Shown piece by piece: positions 43,382-53,302 of a stretch of DNA of 64,000 nucleotides. The translations under genes were made by a program, and so were the position numbers. The notes below the pieces were generated by a model that was not told the origin of the DNA, did no database searches, and saw only the letters and a program-made list of their open reading frames with translations. This DNA comes from Pollutimonas sp036675275 (GTDB lineage Bacteria > Pseudomonadota > Gammaproteobacteria > Burkholderiales > Burkholderiaceae_B): positions 62,001 to 126,000 of the forward strand of contig JAKFFG010000010.1 of the NCBI GenBank assembly GCA_036675275.1, read 5' to 3'. Within the stretch, counting starts at the first letter, position 1, and each line of letters begins with the position of its first letter.

Positions 43382-44401
43382 TTATACGGCCGTTGCCTTG
43401 TCGGCGAATATCTGCCGATAGCCGAACAGGCCCACGGACCCGCCGGTATGGATGAACACCACGTTTTCGCCCTTCTTGAACTGGCCCTTGCGGATCAGAT
43501 CAATAAGCCCTGCCATCCCTTTGCCCGAGTAGACAGGATCCAGCAATATGGCCTCCTGCTCGGCCGTAAGGCGTAGGGCTTCGATCATGGAGTCGGTCGG
43601 CACGCCGTAGCCGGACCCTACATAGTCGGAATTGGCGACGACGTCGGCGCGCTCTACCGATGCCGACGGCAGGCCCATGTAATCCACCGTGGCCTGAACC
43701 AGCTTCCAGACGTTTTCTTCCTGCTGCTGCCTGGCGGCCCGCACGCTGACGCCGTACACCGGAATCCCGCTATTGCTGGAGCGCAAGCCCACCACCAATC
43801 CTGCCTGCGTGCCCGTGCTGCCTGTAGCGTGAACAACATGATCGATGCCCACGCCCATCTCGAACGACTGGTTCAGCAGCTCTTGCGCGCAGCCCACGTA
43901 GCCGAGCGCGCCTACCGGATTGGAGCCGCCGCCGGGAATGACATACGGCTTGTGGCCGGCGCCGCGCAATTCGGAAGCCAGGTCTTCCATGGCCTGCTGC
44001 ATATTGCTGCCTGCCGGCAATCTTGCCACGATCTCGCCGCCCAGCAGCCGATCAAGCAGGACGTTGCCGGATTCTTCGTATTCTTCCGCCGCGCCGGAGA
44101 CGCGTTGTTCGAGCAGGATCTTGCACTTCAGGCCAAGGCGTGCCGCCGCCGCGACAGTCTGACGAGCATGATTCGACTGAACGGCACCTTGTGTGATCAG
44201 GGTATCGGCGCCCTGCTCCAGCGCCTGCGCGGCCAGGAATTCAAGCTTGCGTGTCTTGTTTCCACCCGTAGCCAGCCCTGTACAGTCGTCTCTTTTGATA
44301 TAAAGATTCGGGCCGCCCAGATGCCGGGTAAGGTTGGGCATGAATTCGAGCGGCGTGGGGAAATGTCCGAGGCGAATCCGGGGAAAGGCGGCTAGATGCA
44401 T
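43382..44401 (-). CDS. D-cysteine desulfhydrase / L-cysteate sulfo-lyase homologue
   Basis: PLP fold-type II enzyme of the ACC-deaminase group, 339 residues. The PLP Lys is in GGNKTRKLEF near residue 50; PGGGSNPVGALGYV and LDPVYSGKGMAGLIDLI are family signatures. Members split D-cysteine to pyruvate, sulfide and ammonia, or L-cysteate to pyruvate, sulfite and ammonia (CuyA). The sequence fits both, so the substrate is open. It lies upstream of gltI on the same strand across 88 bases. Confidence 0.82.
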   Translation of the reverse strand: MHLAAFPRIRLGHFPTPLEFMPNLTRHLGGPNLYIKRDDCTGLATGGNKTRKLEFLAAQALEQGADTLITQGAVQSNHARQTVAAAARLGLKCKILLEQRVSGAAEEYEESGNVLLDRLLGGEIVARLPAGSNMQQAMEDLASELRGAGHKPYVIPGGGSNPVGALGYVGCAQELLNQSFEMGVGIDHVVHATGSTGTQAGLVVGLRSSNSGIPVYGVSVRAARQQQEENVWKLVQATVDYMGLPSASVERADVVANSDYVGSGYGVPTDSMIEALRLTAEQEAILLDPVYSGKGMAGLIDLIRKGQFKKGENVVFIHTGGSVGLFGYRQIFADKATAV

Positions 44402-44510
44402 AGGTCAACTCCAGGCTGGGGCAAATCATGCAATCGTAACGGTCGCCAGCCTGTTTGCCTACTACTACATTGGTCCAGTGTGCGCTTTTCGCCAGCAGGG
44501 GCGGTTTCCC

Positions 44511-45395
44511 CTATTCTTTCAATGCCTTGTCGAGCCACTGCAATGCCCGGTTCCAGCCATCCTTCGCCGCCGCTACGCTATAACTGGGGCGGTAGTCGGC
44601 ATGGAAGGCGTGCCCGGCATCCGGGTATACCACAAAGGTGGAAGCCTTGGCCTGCTCGTTTCCTTTGGCCAGGACTTGCTTCATGGCATCAATGGAATCC
44701 TGCGTAATGCCGGCGTCTTTTCCGCCGTACAGTCCCAGGACGGGCCCGTGCAGTTCGGCCGCCACTTGCACAGGCTGCGTGGGGTGCAAGGGATCTGTAT
44801 CGCCCACCAGCTTTCCATACCAGGCCACGCCCGCCTTGACCTTGGGATTATGTGCGGCATACAGCCAGGTTATACGTCCGCCCCAGCAGAAGCCCATGAT
44901 GCCGAGGCGTTCAGCGTTGCCGCCATTCTTGGAGGCCCATGCCACCGTGGCGTCCAGATCGCTCAGCACCTGCTCGTCAGGCACTTTGCCGACGACTTCG
45001 CTAAGCAAGCGGGAAATCTCCGTGTACCGGGAAGGATCGCCTTGCCGCGAAAAGAGCTCAGGCGCAATGGCCATATAGCCTCTCTTGGCAAGCCTTCTAC
45101 AGACGTCCTTTATGTAGTCATGCACGCCGAAGATTTCCTGCACGACCAGGATGACGGGCAATACGGTCTTGCCCTCCGGCGCTGCGCGATAAGCGGGAAT
45201 ACTGCCATCTTTCACGGGTATCTTCACTTCGCCGGCCACCAAGCCCTTCGTGTCCGTCTTGATGGCCGTCTGCGCCACCACAGGCCCCGCCGCCATCGCA
45301 AATCCGCCCGCCAGCGACGTAACGATGAACCCTCGTCGGGTCAACGCCAGCGGCGGCAACAGGCTGTCGAAATCGGTATCGGGCGGACGGCTCAT
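44511..45395 (-). CDS. Dienelactone-hydrolase-family protein with Tat-like signal
   Basis: Alpha/beta hydrolase of the carboxymethylenebutenolidase type, 294 residues. Residues 18-42 carry a twin-Arg motif (LTRRGFIVTS) and a hydrophobic stretch ending VVAQ, so it is probably exported folded. The catalytic Cys is in GFCWGG and the His in DAGHAF. The ATG at 45395 has an AGGGGA ribosome site; an extension to 45449 spoils the signal. The exported location separates it from the cytosolic enzymes of chloroaromatic degradation. Confidence 0.82.
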   Translation of the reverse strand: MSRPPDTDFDSLLPPLALTRRGFIVTSLAGGFAMAAGPVVAQTAIKTDTKGLVAGEVKIPVKDGSIPAYRAAPEGKTVLPVILVVQEIFGVHDYIKDVCRRLAKRGYMAIAPELFSRQGDPSRYTEISRLLSEVVGKVPDEQVLSDLDATVAWASKNGGNAERLGIMGFCWGGRITWLYAAHNPKVKAGVAWYGKLVGDTDPLHPTQPVQVAAELHGPVLGLYGGKDAGITQDSIDAMKQVLAKGNEQAKASTFVVYPDAGHAFHADYRPSYSVAAAKDGWNRALQWLDKALKE

Positions 45396-45541
45396 GGTGA
45401 TCCCCTTTAAAAAAAGCCGGCACGCCGCACTGGCTGCCGGCCTGTTCACGATTCGGATTTTTTTTCGGGCTTACCCTTGCTGCACTGTAACGCAGCACGG
45501 CCATGTCGTGGGCTGCGAAAAAGTAAGAAAGATTGAATACC

Positions 45542-48139
45542 TTATCCTGGGCCGATTGCCGTGGCAGGCGCAGGCTCGGCCACGCGCTGCGCAATGTGCG
45601 CCAACGCCTCCTCGACCTGATCGACAAGAATCAGGCACAGATCGTCTTCCGCCAGCCGCGCGAGCGCCGTGTCGATGGCCAGGAACTCGCCGCGAATCTC
45701 CTGTATCCGCGTGCAGCGCGAGGCATTGGCCAGCCCCTCGCGCAATAAGGCGACGACCTCGCCGTCGGTACGGCCGCGCTGGCACATGTCCTGATAAAGA
45801 ATCACGTCATCAAAGGCATCGCCGAGAATTTCGGTCTGGCGCCGGATATCGACGTCCCGCCTGTCGCCTGCGCCGCTGATGACCACAGAACGGCTTCTTG
45901 CCGGCATAGTCCCGATTGCCTGCACCAGGGCCTGGATGGCATCTGGATTATGGCCGTAGTCGGCAATGACGGTCGCGCCGCGATAAGAAAACAGGTTGAA
46001 GCGACCCGGCGCGGTCTCGGCGTCGCTGAAAAACGTAGCGAGTCCGCGTTGCACACTGTCCCAGTCCAGTCCCAGCGCCCATGCGGCGCCCAATGCCGCC
46101 ATTACGTTTTCCACCTGAAAGCCTATGGCCCCGTTGTGGGTGAGAGGTATTGCGGACAGGTCGAAACGACGCTCGAAACTGCCTTCGGCCAGCACAATCG
46201 CGCCCTCTTCCACGCAGACCACCGGTCGGCCTTGCGCGCGATGCATGGCAAGCACCGGATGATTGCGGTCGCTGCAAAAAAACGTGACGGCGCCGGGGCA
46301 GTTCTCGGCCATTGCGACCACCATGGGATCGGCGGCGTTCAGTACCGCGACCCCGTCGGGTGCAACGTTCTCGACGATGACCCGCTTGACGATGGCCAGG
46401 TCTTCGACGGTGCTGATATAGCTCAAGCCCAGATGATCGCCCATCCCGACATTGGTCACGACGGCCACATCGCATCGATCGAATCCCAAGCCTTCCCGCA
46501 ATATGCCGCCCCGGGCCGTCTCGAACACGGTGGCGTCCACATCCGGATGCAGCAGCACGTTGCGCGCGCTTCTAGGGCCGCTGCAGTCGCCGGTGTCGAT
46601 ACGTTGGGCGCCTATATAGACGCCGTCCGAATTGGTCATGCCCACACGCTGACCGCTGTTTGCTATGAGATGGGCAATGAGACGCACTGTCGTGGTCTTG
46701 CCGTTGGTGCCGGCCACGGCGACCAAGGGAATACGGCCATTTTCGCCGGCGGCGAACATCTCGTCGATGATGGCTTCGCCGACATCGCGGCCCTTGCCGA
46801 ACGATGGACTGAGATGCATGCGCAGGCCGGGCGCGGCGTTGACTTCGACAACACAGCCGTGCTGCCTGTCCAGCGGCTCGTAAACGTTGTCGCTGACGAA
46901 GTCCAGACCGCAGATATCCAGGCCGACCATCTGGGCCGCCGCAACGGCCCCCGCCGCGAGCTCCGGGTGCACGTGATCGGTTACGTCGGTAGCGGTCCCA
47001 CCGGTACTCAGGTTGGCGTTATTGCGCAGGGTGACCAGCACGCCCTGCGCAGGTACGGAGTCGGCAGCATGCCCCTGGGCCGCCATCGTCGCCAAGGCAA
47101 TATCGTCCAGCCTTATCTTGGTCAGTGAAGAGCCATGGCCTTCACCGCGCAGCGGATCGGCGTTGATCGCTTCCACGAGCTGCGAAATGGTATGTTCGCC
47201 GTCACCCGTCACTTGCGGTGGGTCGCGCCGCGCTGCCGCGACCAGTTTGTCGCCCACGACGAGCAAGCGGAAATCATGACCCGGAAAATACCGTTCAACG
47301 ATAACGTCCCGGCAATTGGCTCGGGCGCCTTCATAGGCGGCCAGCACCTGCTCGCGTCCCTGGACATTGACGGCCACACCCTTGCCTTGATTGCCGTCGC
47401 GCGGCTTGAGCACCACGGGCCCGCCCAGTTCGCAGGCCGCTGCCCAGGCATCCTCGGCGCTGCGTGCCAGGCGTCCGTGCGGCACCGGCACGCCGGCTGC
47501 CGCAAGCAGCGTCTTGGTGAGTTCCTTGTCCTGCGCAATAGCCTCAGCGATCGCGCCGCTGCGATCTGTCTCGGCGGCCTGGATGCGCCGTTGACGGCTG
47601 CCCCACCCAAACTGCACCAGACTTCCCCGCGTCAAGCGTCGGTAAGGTATGCCGCGCTTGACAGCGGCCTGCACGATCGCGCCGGTGCTCGGGCCCAGGC
47701 GCTCGTCTTCATTCAGCGCGCGCAATCGGGCCAGAGCACCGTCAACATCGAACGGATCGTCGTGCATGGCAGCCAGGCACAGCTGCTGCGCCAGTTCAAA
47801 AGCCAGCAGGCCGACTGCCTCCTCGCTGTACTCGACGACGACCTGATACACGCCGGGATCGATGGTCGCAGAAGTGCGGCTGTAGGCAAGCACGCAACCC
47901 GCTTTTGTCTGCAGGCACAAAGCGGCCGATGCCAGTGCATGGGCAATCGAACCCGGCTGTTCCTGACCCGGCGGCCTCAGGATATCGAGTTCTGGAAAGC
48001 GCACGCGCATCCGTGTTTCGAAATCGTCCATATCGCCGATGACGCACTCCGATTCAGTGCAGGCCACAATGGCCTCGATCACCGTCTGCCGGCACCAGAG
48101 ATTGGGGCCGCGCAGGGCCCGTACACGTGAAACTTCCAT
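45542..48139 (-). CDS. cphA: Cyanophycin synthetase
   Basis: Bifunctional ligase of 865 residues that elongates multi-L-arginyl-poly-L-aspartate with ATP. An N-terminal domain is followed by an ATP-grasp module (VVLKPRDGNQGKGVAVN near residue 245), which adds aspartate, and a Mur-ligase module with P-loop VAVAGTNGKTTT near residue 480, which adds arginine. A full Mur C-terminal domain is present. It starts one base inside the cphA' stop (TGATG), so the two are coupled. Confidence 0.93.
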   Translation of the reverse strand: MEVSRVRALRGPNLWCRQTVIEAIVACTESECVIGDMDDFETRMRVRFPELDILRPPGQEQPGSIAHALASAALCLQTKAGCVLAYSRTSATIDPGVYQVVVEYSEEAVGLLAFELAQQLCLAAMHDDPFDVDGALARLRALNEDERLGPSTGAIVQAAVKRGIPYRRLTRGSLVQFGWGSRQRRIQAAETDRSGAIAEAIAQDKELTKTLLAAAGVPVPHGRLARSAEDAWAAACELGGPVVLKPRDGNQGKGVAVNVQGREQVLAAYEGARANCRDVIVERYFPGHDFRLLVVGDKLVAAARRDPPQVTGDGEHTISQLVEAINADPLRGEGHGSSLTKIRLDDIALATMAAQGHAADSVPAQGVLVTLRNNANLSTGGTATDVTDHVHPELAAGAVAAAQMVGLDICGLDFVSDNVYEPLDRQHGCVVEVNAAPGLRMHLSPSFGKGRDVGEAIIDEMFAAGENGRIPLVAVAGTNGKTTTVRLIAHLIANSGQRVGMTNSDGVYIGAQRIDTGDCSGPRSARNVLLHPDVDATVFETARGGILREGLGFDRCDVAVVTNVGMGDHLGLSYISTVEDLAIVKRVIVENVAPDGVAVLNAADPMVVAMAENCPGAVTFFCSDRNHPVLAMHRAQGRPVVCVEEGAIVLAEGSFERRFDLSAIPLTHNGAIGFQVENVMAALGAAWALGLDWDSVQRGLATFFSDAETAPGRFNLFSYRGATVIADYGHNPDAIQALVQAIGTMPARSRSVVISGAGDRRDVDIRRQTEILGDAFDDVILYQDMCQRGRTDGEVVALLREGLANASRCTRIQEIRGEFLAIDTALARLAEDDLCLILVDQVEEALAHIAQRVAEPAPATAIGPG

Positions 48140-50331
48140 CAGCCTGACTTCCTTATCTCTGAAACCGGTTCGGCACCTTCCTGCCCGAAGGCTTCGATGC
48201 CGGCGCGTATCAGGTCGGTTCCCATGCCCAGTGCCCAGGCGGCGGCGACAGCCGCCAGCACATTGCTTGCATGAAAATCGGCCTGCCCGCTCTGGGCCAA
48301 GGGTACGCTGGCCGTATCGGTCAACGACAACTCGTTTGCGGCGTCGGCCATGACTATGTGCGATGACCGGACAAATACAGCGCGTCCACCCTGTTCACGG
48401 TGATGCACCATAACGGCCGACTCCGGGTCCATGCCGTAAAACACGACTTCCCCATCGCATAAAGAGGCCATATCGGCGACCCGCTGGTCATCGGCATTGA
48501 GCACCGCCACGCCGCCGGGCAAGACCACATCGATCTGGGTGCGCAATACCTTGGCTACATATTCGGCATCCGGCACATAAAGTTCCGGGAAGGTCTCGTC
48601 AGGGTCAAGATTGGTCACTACGCCAACCTGGCAACGGTCATAAGCCAGGCCTTCGCTCAAGATACTGCGACAGCCGTTTTCGATGACCGCGGCCTGGACC
48701 GCGCGATTCAGCAGTACGCGACGACCAGCGGCCCAATTGGCGCCATCGGTTTTCTGCACATGGCGGCGGGCAAAGAAAAGACCCTCGCTGCACGCCAGCC
48801 CGGTATATTGGCCGTTGAGTTGCAACAGGTGCGCCACCAGCCGCGCGACGGTCGTCTTGCCCCGGCTGCCGGAGACGCCGACGATAGGTATGTACCCCGT
48901 GTCGCCATCGGGAAACAAATGGTCGACAATCGCCCTGCCGACTGGTCGCGGCTCGCCGGAGGCCGGTTTCAAGTGCATCAGCAGACCCGGTCCCGCGTTC
49001 ACTTCCACGATCGCGCCGCCTTGCGCTTCAAGAGGCTGGGAAATATCCTCGGCCACCAGATCCACGCCGGCGACGTCCAGCCCTACCACGCGAGCCGCCA
49101 GGGCGACGGCGGCCGCCACGCTGGGGTGAACGGCATCGGTAACATCGATCGCGACATTGCCGTTACGCTGGATCAGCACGCGCACGCCGACCTGGGGAAC
49201 GGAATCGGGCGTCAGGTTCTGCCGCGCCAACTCCAGCATGGCCGCCGAGTCCAGGCGTATGAAATTGAGCGGCTGATCTTCACCCCGCCCTCGGCGAGGG
49301 TCGGAATTCAATTGACTTTCCATCAGGTCGCGCACCGTGCTGGCGCCGTCGCCCACGACTACGGCGGCGTCTCCCCGTGCCGCGGCCACCATGCGGTTGC
49401 CCACCACCAGCAAACGATGCTCATCACCGGGAATAAATCGCTCGACCACCACGCCGCTGCCTTCATGGACGGCAATGGCATAGGCTGTTTCAATCTCCGC
49501 GCGGGTCATCAGATTCGTAAATACCCCGCGCCCGTGATTGCCATCACGCGGCTTGAGCACGACCGGCAGGCCTATCGATTCGGCGGCATCCCAGGCTTCT
49601 TCCAGCGTTTCCACCAGGCAGCCTTCGGGCACCGGCACGCCGCATGCGCCGAGCAGACTTTTGGTGAGGTCTTTGTCCCGCGAAATACCTTCGGCGATCG
49701 CGCTGGTGCGATCCGTCTCTGCCGTCCAGATGCGGCGCTGATGCGCTCCGTAGCCAAGTTGCACCAGATTGGCTTCGCTCAGGCGTATGGTTGGAATATC
49801 GCGGTCATCGGCGGCGTCCACAATGCACGCCGTGCTGGGCCCCAGGCGCAAGGCCTCGGACAATTCGCGCAATTCGTCGATAGCTGCCTGGACGTCGAAG
49901 GCGCGATCCTCGATGGCGGCCATGACCAGATCGCGTGCAGCATAAAGCGCCGCTGTGGTGACAGATTCATGCCAGGCGCGCACAATTACTTTGTACACGC
50001 CGCGCACAGGGGTCTCGCGTGCACGGCCCAATCCGCCGGGCATCCCCGCCAAGCTCTGCAACTCCAGCGTGACGTGTTCAAGGATATGGGCCGGCCACGT
50101 TCCCTGCTTCAGGCGTTGAAGAAAGCCGCCGTGTTCGCCGACACTGCATCGATGTTCCACCAGTGACGGCAGCCAGGCGCTGAGGCGCTCGTAAAAACCG
50201 GGAATGGTGTTGGAAGGATAATCTTCCAGTGCGCCTATATCGACCAATGCTTCGATAACGGGACGATAGGCCCAGATGTTCGGCCCGCGCAAAGACATCA
50301 TACTGATGAATTCTATGTATTTCTTTTGCAT
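48139..50331 (-). CDS. cphA': Second cyanophycin synthetase (CphA' type)
   Basis: A 730-residue homologue of CphA. The N terminus MSLRGPNIWAYRPV is followed by ATP-grasp (VVLKPRDGNHGRGVFTN) and the Mur P-loop (VSGSRGKTTVARL). It is about 135 residues shorter than the coupled CphA, ending soon after the central Mur domain and so missing most of the C-terminal Mur domain. Paired cphA' and cphA genes are known in betaproteobacteria. The start at 50331 fits family N termini; the frame extends upstream to 50364 without support. Confidence 0.9.
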   Translation of the reverse strand: MQKKYIEFISMMSLRGPNIWAYRPVIEALVDIGALEDYPSNTIPGFYERLSAWLPSLVEHRCSVGEHGGFLQRLKQGTWPAHILEHVTLELQSLAGMPGGLGRARETPVRGVYKVIVRAWHESVTTAALYAARDLVMAAIEDRAFDVQAAIDELRELSEALRLGPSTACIVDAADDRDIPTIRLSEANLVQLGYGAHQRRIWTAETDRTSAIAEGISRDKDLTKSLLGACGVPVPEGCLVETLEEAWDAAESIGLPVVLKPRDGNHGRGVFTNLMTRAEIETAYAIAVHEGSGVVVERFIPGDEHRLLVVGNRMVAAARGDAAVVVGDGASTVRDLMESQLNSDPRRGRGEDQPLNFIRLDSAAMLELARQNLTPDSVPQVGVRVLIQRNGNVAIDVTDAVHPSVAAAVALAARVVGLDVAGVDLVAEDISQPLEAQGGAIVEVNAGPGLLMHLKPASGEPRPVGRAIVDHLFPDGDTGYIPIVGVSGSRGKTTVARLVAHLLQLNGQYTGLACSEGLFFARRHVQKTDGANWAAGRRVLLNRAVQAAVIENGCRSILSEGLAYDRCQVGVVTNLDPDETFPELYVPDAEYVAKVLRTQIDVVLPGGVAVLNADDQRVADMASLCDGEVVFYGMDPESAVMVHHREQGGRAVFVRSSHIVMADAANELSLTDTASVPLAQSGQADFHASNVLAAVAAAWALGMGTDLIRAGIEAFGQEGAEPVSEIRKSG

Positions 50332-50563
50332 CGAAAATGGATAAAAGATGTAGCGCGGAAACATTTACCGGTAGTGAAACGTATTTAACGGCAATTAATG
50401 CTTCAAGTGTTTGCAAATCGTATCCAGAAAGACGAAAATCACTGGGCGAGACGCGAAAAAACCACAGCGAAAAGCCATCTCTTCCCACAGCAAGCCTCTA
50501 CATCGACAATAGCGCCCCATCCCTTACTCAGTGTCCTTACCGGGCGGCGAATCGCATAAAGCA

Positions 50564-52816
50564 ATGAAGACAGAGACAAACGATACCGGCCACGTCCTCG
50601 ACGAACTGCCTGCCCCGTGGCGCGCATCCTTGAGCAATCGGCTTGCCGATAGCGAGGCCGTGGTTTGCTGGCTGAAAGTGGATCTTGATTCCCATCTGCG
50701 TTTTGCGCCCACGGTGTTGGTCGTGACCGACATGCAATTACTGGTCCTGGGCCCCGAAGATACCGAGTCGCAAACCTGGCCGTTCAGCCCGGACCTGACC
50801 TTACGCCATCATGATCACGCGGGCGTCGGCACATTGGAACTGCACGACAGCGCCGCCCGCCTTGCGGTATGGCGCTATACCCTGGAACACAACGCCGCCG
50901 CGCTGCAATGGATCGCCAGCTTCGAGCGCCAGCGCAATCTGACACTGGGCATCGCGCCGCCCATGCAGCGCGAGCCCGAAGTCCGCCCGGCCAGCGCCGC
51001 GCAAGCGAAATCGCCGCCCTCGACGTGGGCGCTGTTGCGCTTGTGGCGCTTTGCCAAACCTTATCGCCTGTTGCTGCTTACCGGTTTCCTGCTGACTTTG
51101 GCGTCCACCGCCGCCGCGCTGGTGGCTCCCTACCTGACCATGCCGCTGATGGACAAGATTCTTATCCCTTACCAGAATGGCGTGCCCATAGACTGGGACC
51201 TGGTCAAGCTTTACCTGGGCGCCTTGCTGGCCTCGTCGCTGCTGGCCTGGCTGTTGGGCTGGGGGCGTACCTACATTCTTGCCTGGGTCAGCGAGCGCAT
51301 AGGCGCCGACTTGCGCACTACCACCTACGAGCATCTGCAGAAGCTCTCCTTGCAATACTACGGCGGCAAGCGCACAGGCGACCTGATTGCACGGATCGGC
51401 TCCGAGTCCGACCGTATCTGCGTATTTCTTTCGCTGCACCTGCTCGATTTCGCCACCGACGTGCTGATGATTGTGATGACAGCCGCGATTCTGATCTCCA
51501 TCAACCCCTGGCTTGCGGTGGTCACCTTGATACCCCTGCCCTTCATAGCGTGGTTGATCCACCTGGTGCGCGACCGCCTGCGCCGCGGCTTCGAAAAAGT
51601 CGATCGCATCTGGTCGGAAATCACCAATGTACTGGCCGACACGATTCCAGGCATACGCGTGGTCAAGGCCTTTGCGCAGGAACGTCGTGAAGTCTCGCGC
51701 TTCAGGGAGGCAAACAACCGCAATCTGGCGGTCAACGACCGCGTCAACCGGATCTGGTCGCTGTTTTCACCTACGGTCACCTTGCTGACCGAAATAGGGC
51801 TGCTGGTCGTATGGGCATTCGGCATCTGGCTGGTGTCACACGACGACATTACCGTCGGGGTGCTCACCGCCTTTCTCACGTATATCAGCCGCTTTTATAT
51901 CAGGCTTGATTCCATGAGCCGCATTGTCTCCTTCACCCAGAAAGCCGCCGCCGGCGCAAAACGCATCTTCGATATTCTGGATCACGTGTCGAGCGTGCCT
52001 GAGGCAGCCAAGCCGGTACACATCGAACATGTGGAAGGCCGCATTGAGTTGCGCAACGTCGGGTTCCGCTACGGAAATCGCAGCGTAATGCGCGGCATCG
52101 ACCTGAATATCGCCCCCGGGGAAATGATAGGGCTGGTCGGCCACAGCGGATCGGGAAAAAGCACGCTCGTAAATCTCATTTGCCGGTTCTACGACGTATC
52201 TCATGGGGCGATTCGCCTGGACGGCGTCGATATCCGCGCACTGCCTATTTCGGAGTACCGCCGCAACATCGGCCTGGTGCTGCAGGAGCCCTTTCTGTTC
52301 TTCGGTACGATCGCGGAAAACATTGCCTATGGCAAACCAGACGCCACTCGCCAGCAGATCATTGCCGCGGCCCGGGCCGCCAACGCCCACGAGTTCATCC
52401 TGCGCCTGCCTCACGGCTATGACTCCCTGGTCGGCGAACGCGGTCAGGCGCTTTCGGGCGGCGAGCGTCAGCGCATCTCGATTGCCCGCGCCTTGCTCAT
52501 CGACCCGCCCATACTGATACTCGACGAGGCCACCTCCTCGGTGGACACCGCCACGGAGAAAGAGATCCAGAAAGCGCTGGACAATCTGGTACGCGGGCGC
52601 ACGACGATATCCATCGCCCACCGCCTGAGCACGCTGCGCCAGGCCGACCGGCTGGTGGTCCTGGACCGTGGCGAGATCGTGGAAGTGGGCAAGCATGACG
52701 ACCTCATGGCCCGCAACGGTCATTACTTCAGGCTGCACGAGGCACAGGCAGCGCAGGCCGAAATCGGCTCAAGCAACGACGGCTGGGACGACGGCACAGA
52801 GCAAGGCACAACATGA
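50564..52816 (+). CDS. Cyanophycin-locus ABC transporter (fused permease-ATPase)
   Basis: Exporter-type half-transporter of 750 residues. Residues 1-150 are a soluble N-terminal extension; about 160-460 hold six membrane helices; the nucleotide-binding domain follows with Walker A GHSGSGKST near 525, signature LSGGERQR and Walker B ILILDEATSSVD. It is divergent from cphA', with 232 bases between. Orthologues next to cyanophycin genes are annotated as cyanophycin metabolism-associated ABC transporters, but the substrate is not known. An upstream GTG at 50531 is an alternative start. Confidence 0.88.
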   Translation: MKTETNDTGHVLDELPAPWRASLSNRLADSEAVVCWLKVDLDSHLRFAPTVLVVTDMQLLVLGPEDTESQTWPFSPDLTLRHHDHAGVGTLELHDSAARLAVWRYTLEHNAAALQWIASFERQRNLTLGIAPPMQREPEVRPASAAQAKSPPSTWALLRLWRFAKPYRLLLLTGFLLTLASTAAALVAPYLTMPLMDKILIPYQNGVPIDWDLVKLYLGALLASSLLAWLLGWGRTYILAWVSERIGADLRTTTYEHLQKLSLQYYGGKRTGDLIARIGSESDRICVFLSLHLLDFATDVLMIVMTAAILISINPWLAVVTLIPLPFIAWLIHLVRDRLRRGFEKVDRIWSEITNVLADTIPGIRVVKAFAQERREVSRFREANNRNLAVNDRVNRIWSLFSPTVTLLTEIGLLVVWAFGIWLVSHDDITVGVLTAFLTYISRFYIRLDSMSRIVSFTQKAAAGAKRIFDILDHVSSVPEAAKPVHIEHVEGRIELRNVGFRYGNRSVMRGIDLNIAPGEMIGLVGHSGSGKSTLVNLICRFYDVSHGAIRLDGVDIRALPISEYRRNIGLVLQEPFLFFGTIAENIAYGKPDATRQQIIAAARAANAHEFILRLPHGYDSLVGERGQALSGGERQRISIARALLIDPPILILDEATSSVDTATEKEIQKALDNLVRGRTTISIAHRLSTLRQADRLVVLDRGEIVEVGKHDDLMARNGHYFRLHEAQAAQAEIGSSNDGWDDGTEQGTT

Positions 52817-52832
52817 TGCAGGCGACCCTCCC

Positions 52833-53300
52833 ATGACTACTCCCAACTTTCAGCTTAGACGCGATCCGCACGGGCGACTCGTCCTGGAATCCGATGGACA
52901 CATCCACGATACCGTCGTACCGGTACGCAGCTTTCCTGTTTCGGCGGCAAACGAAGGCATTGCGCTGGTCGGTCCCGACGGCGCCGAACTGGCATGGATA
53001 GACCGCATGGCCGATTTGCCCGACGACATGCGCGCGCTGCTGGAAGAAGAATTGTCGAGCCGCGAATTCATGCCGGAGATAAGCCAGATACGGCATGTAT
53101 CCAGTTTTGCCACGCCAAGTCGCTGGCAAGTGGAAACAGACCGCGGCGCCGCCGTGCTGCTGCTAAAGGCCGAAGAAGACATTCGCCGGCTTTCTTCCAC
53201 CACCTTGCTTATCGCCGATGCGCACGGCGTTCAATACCTGATACGCGATGTGCCTGCCCTGGACCGGGCCAGCCGGCGTATGCTGGACCACTTTCTGTAA
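52833..53300 (+). CDS. DUF1854 family protein of the cyanophycin locus
   Basis: A 155-residue soluble protein of the DUF1854 family, which accompanies the ABC transporter next to cyanophycin synthetases. It has no signal peptide or cysteine-rich motif; central features are VPVRSFPVSAANEGIALV and DMRALLEEELSSREFMPEI. The ATG at 52833 lies 16 bases after the transporter stop. Function unknown; an accessory or regulatory subunit of the transporter is plausible from the constant pairing. Confidence 0.85.
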   Translation: MTTPNFQLRRDPHGRLVLESDGHIHDTVVPVRSFPVSAANEGIALVGPDGAELAWIDRMADLPDDMRALLEEELSSREFMPEISQIRHVSSFATPSRWQVETDRGAAVLLLKAEEDIRRLSSTTLLIADAHGVQYLIRDVPALDRASRRMLDHFL

Positions 53301-53302
53301 GT

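Noticed and set aside
45450..45541. Possible terminator after cphA in the GC/AT-mixed gap
   Set aside because: Complementary segments are short and imperfect; an A/T-run is present, but I could not define a convincing stem.
45950..47128. Plus-strand open frame of 392 codons
   Set aside because: Antisense to cphA, with low-complexity His/Gln/Arg-rich composition typical of shadow frames.
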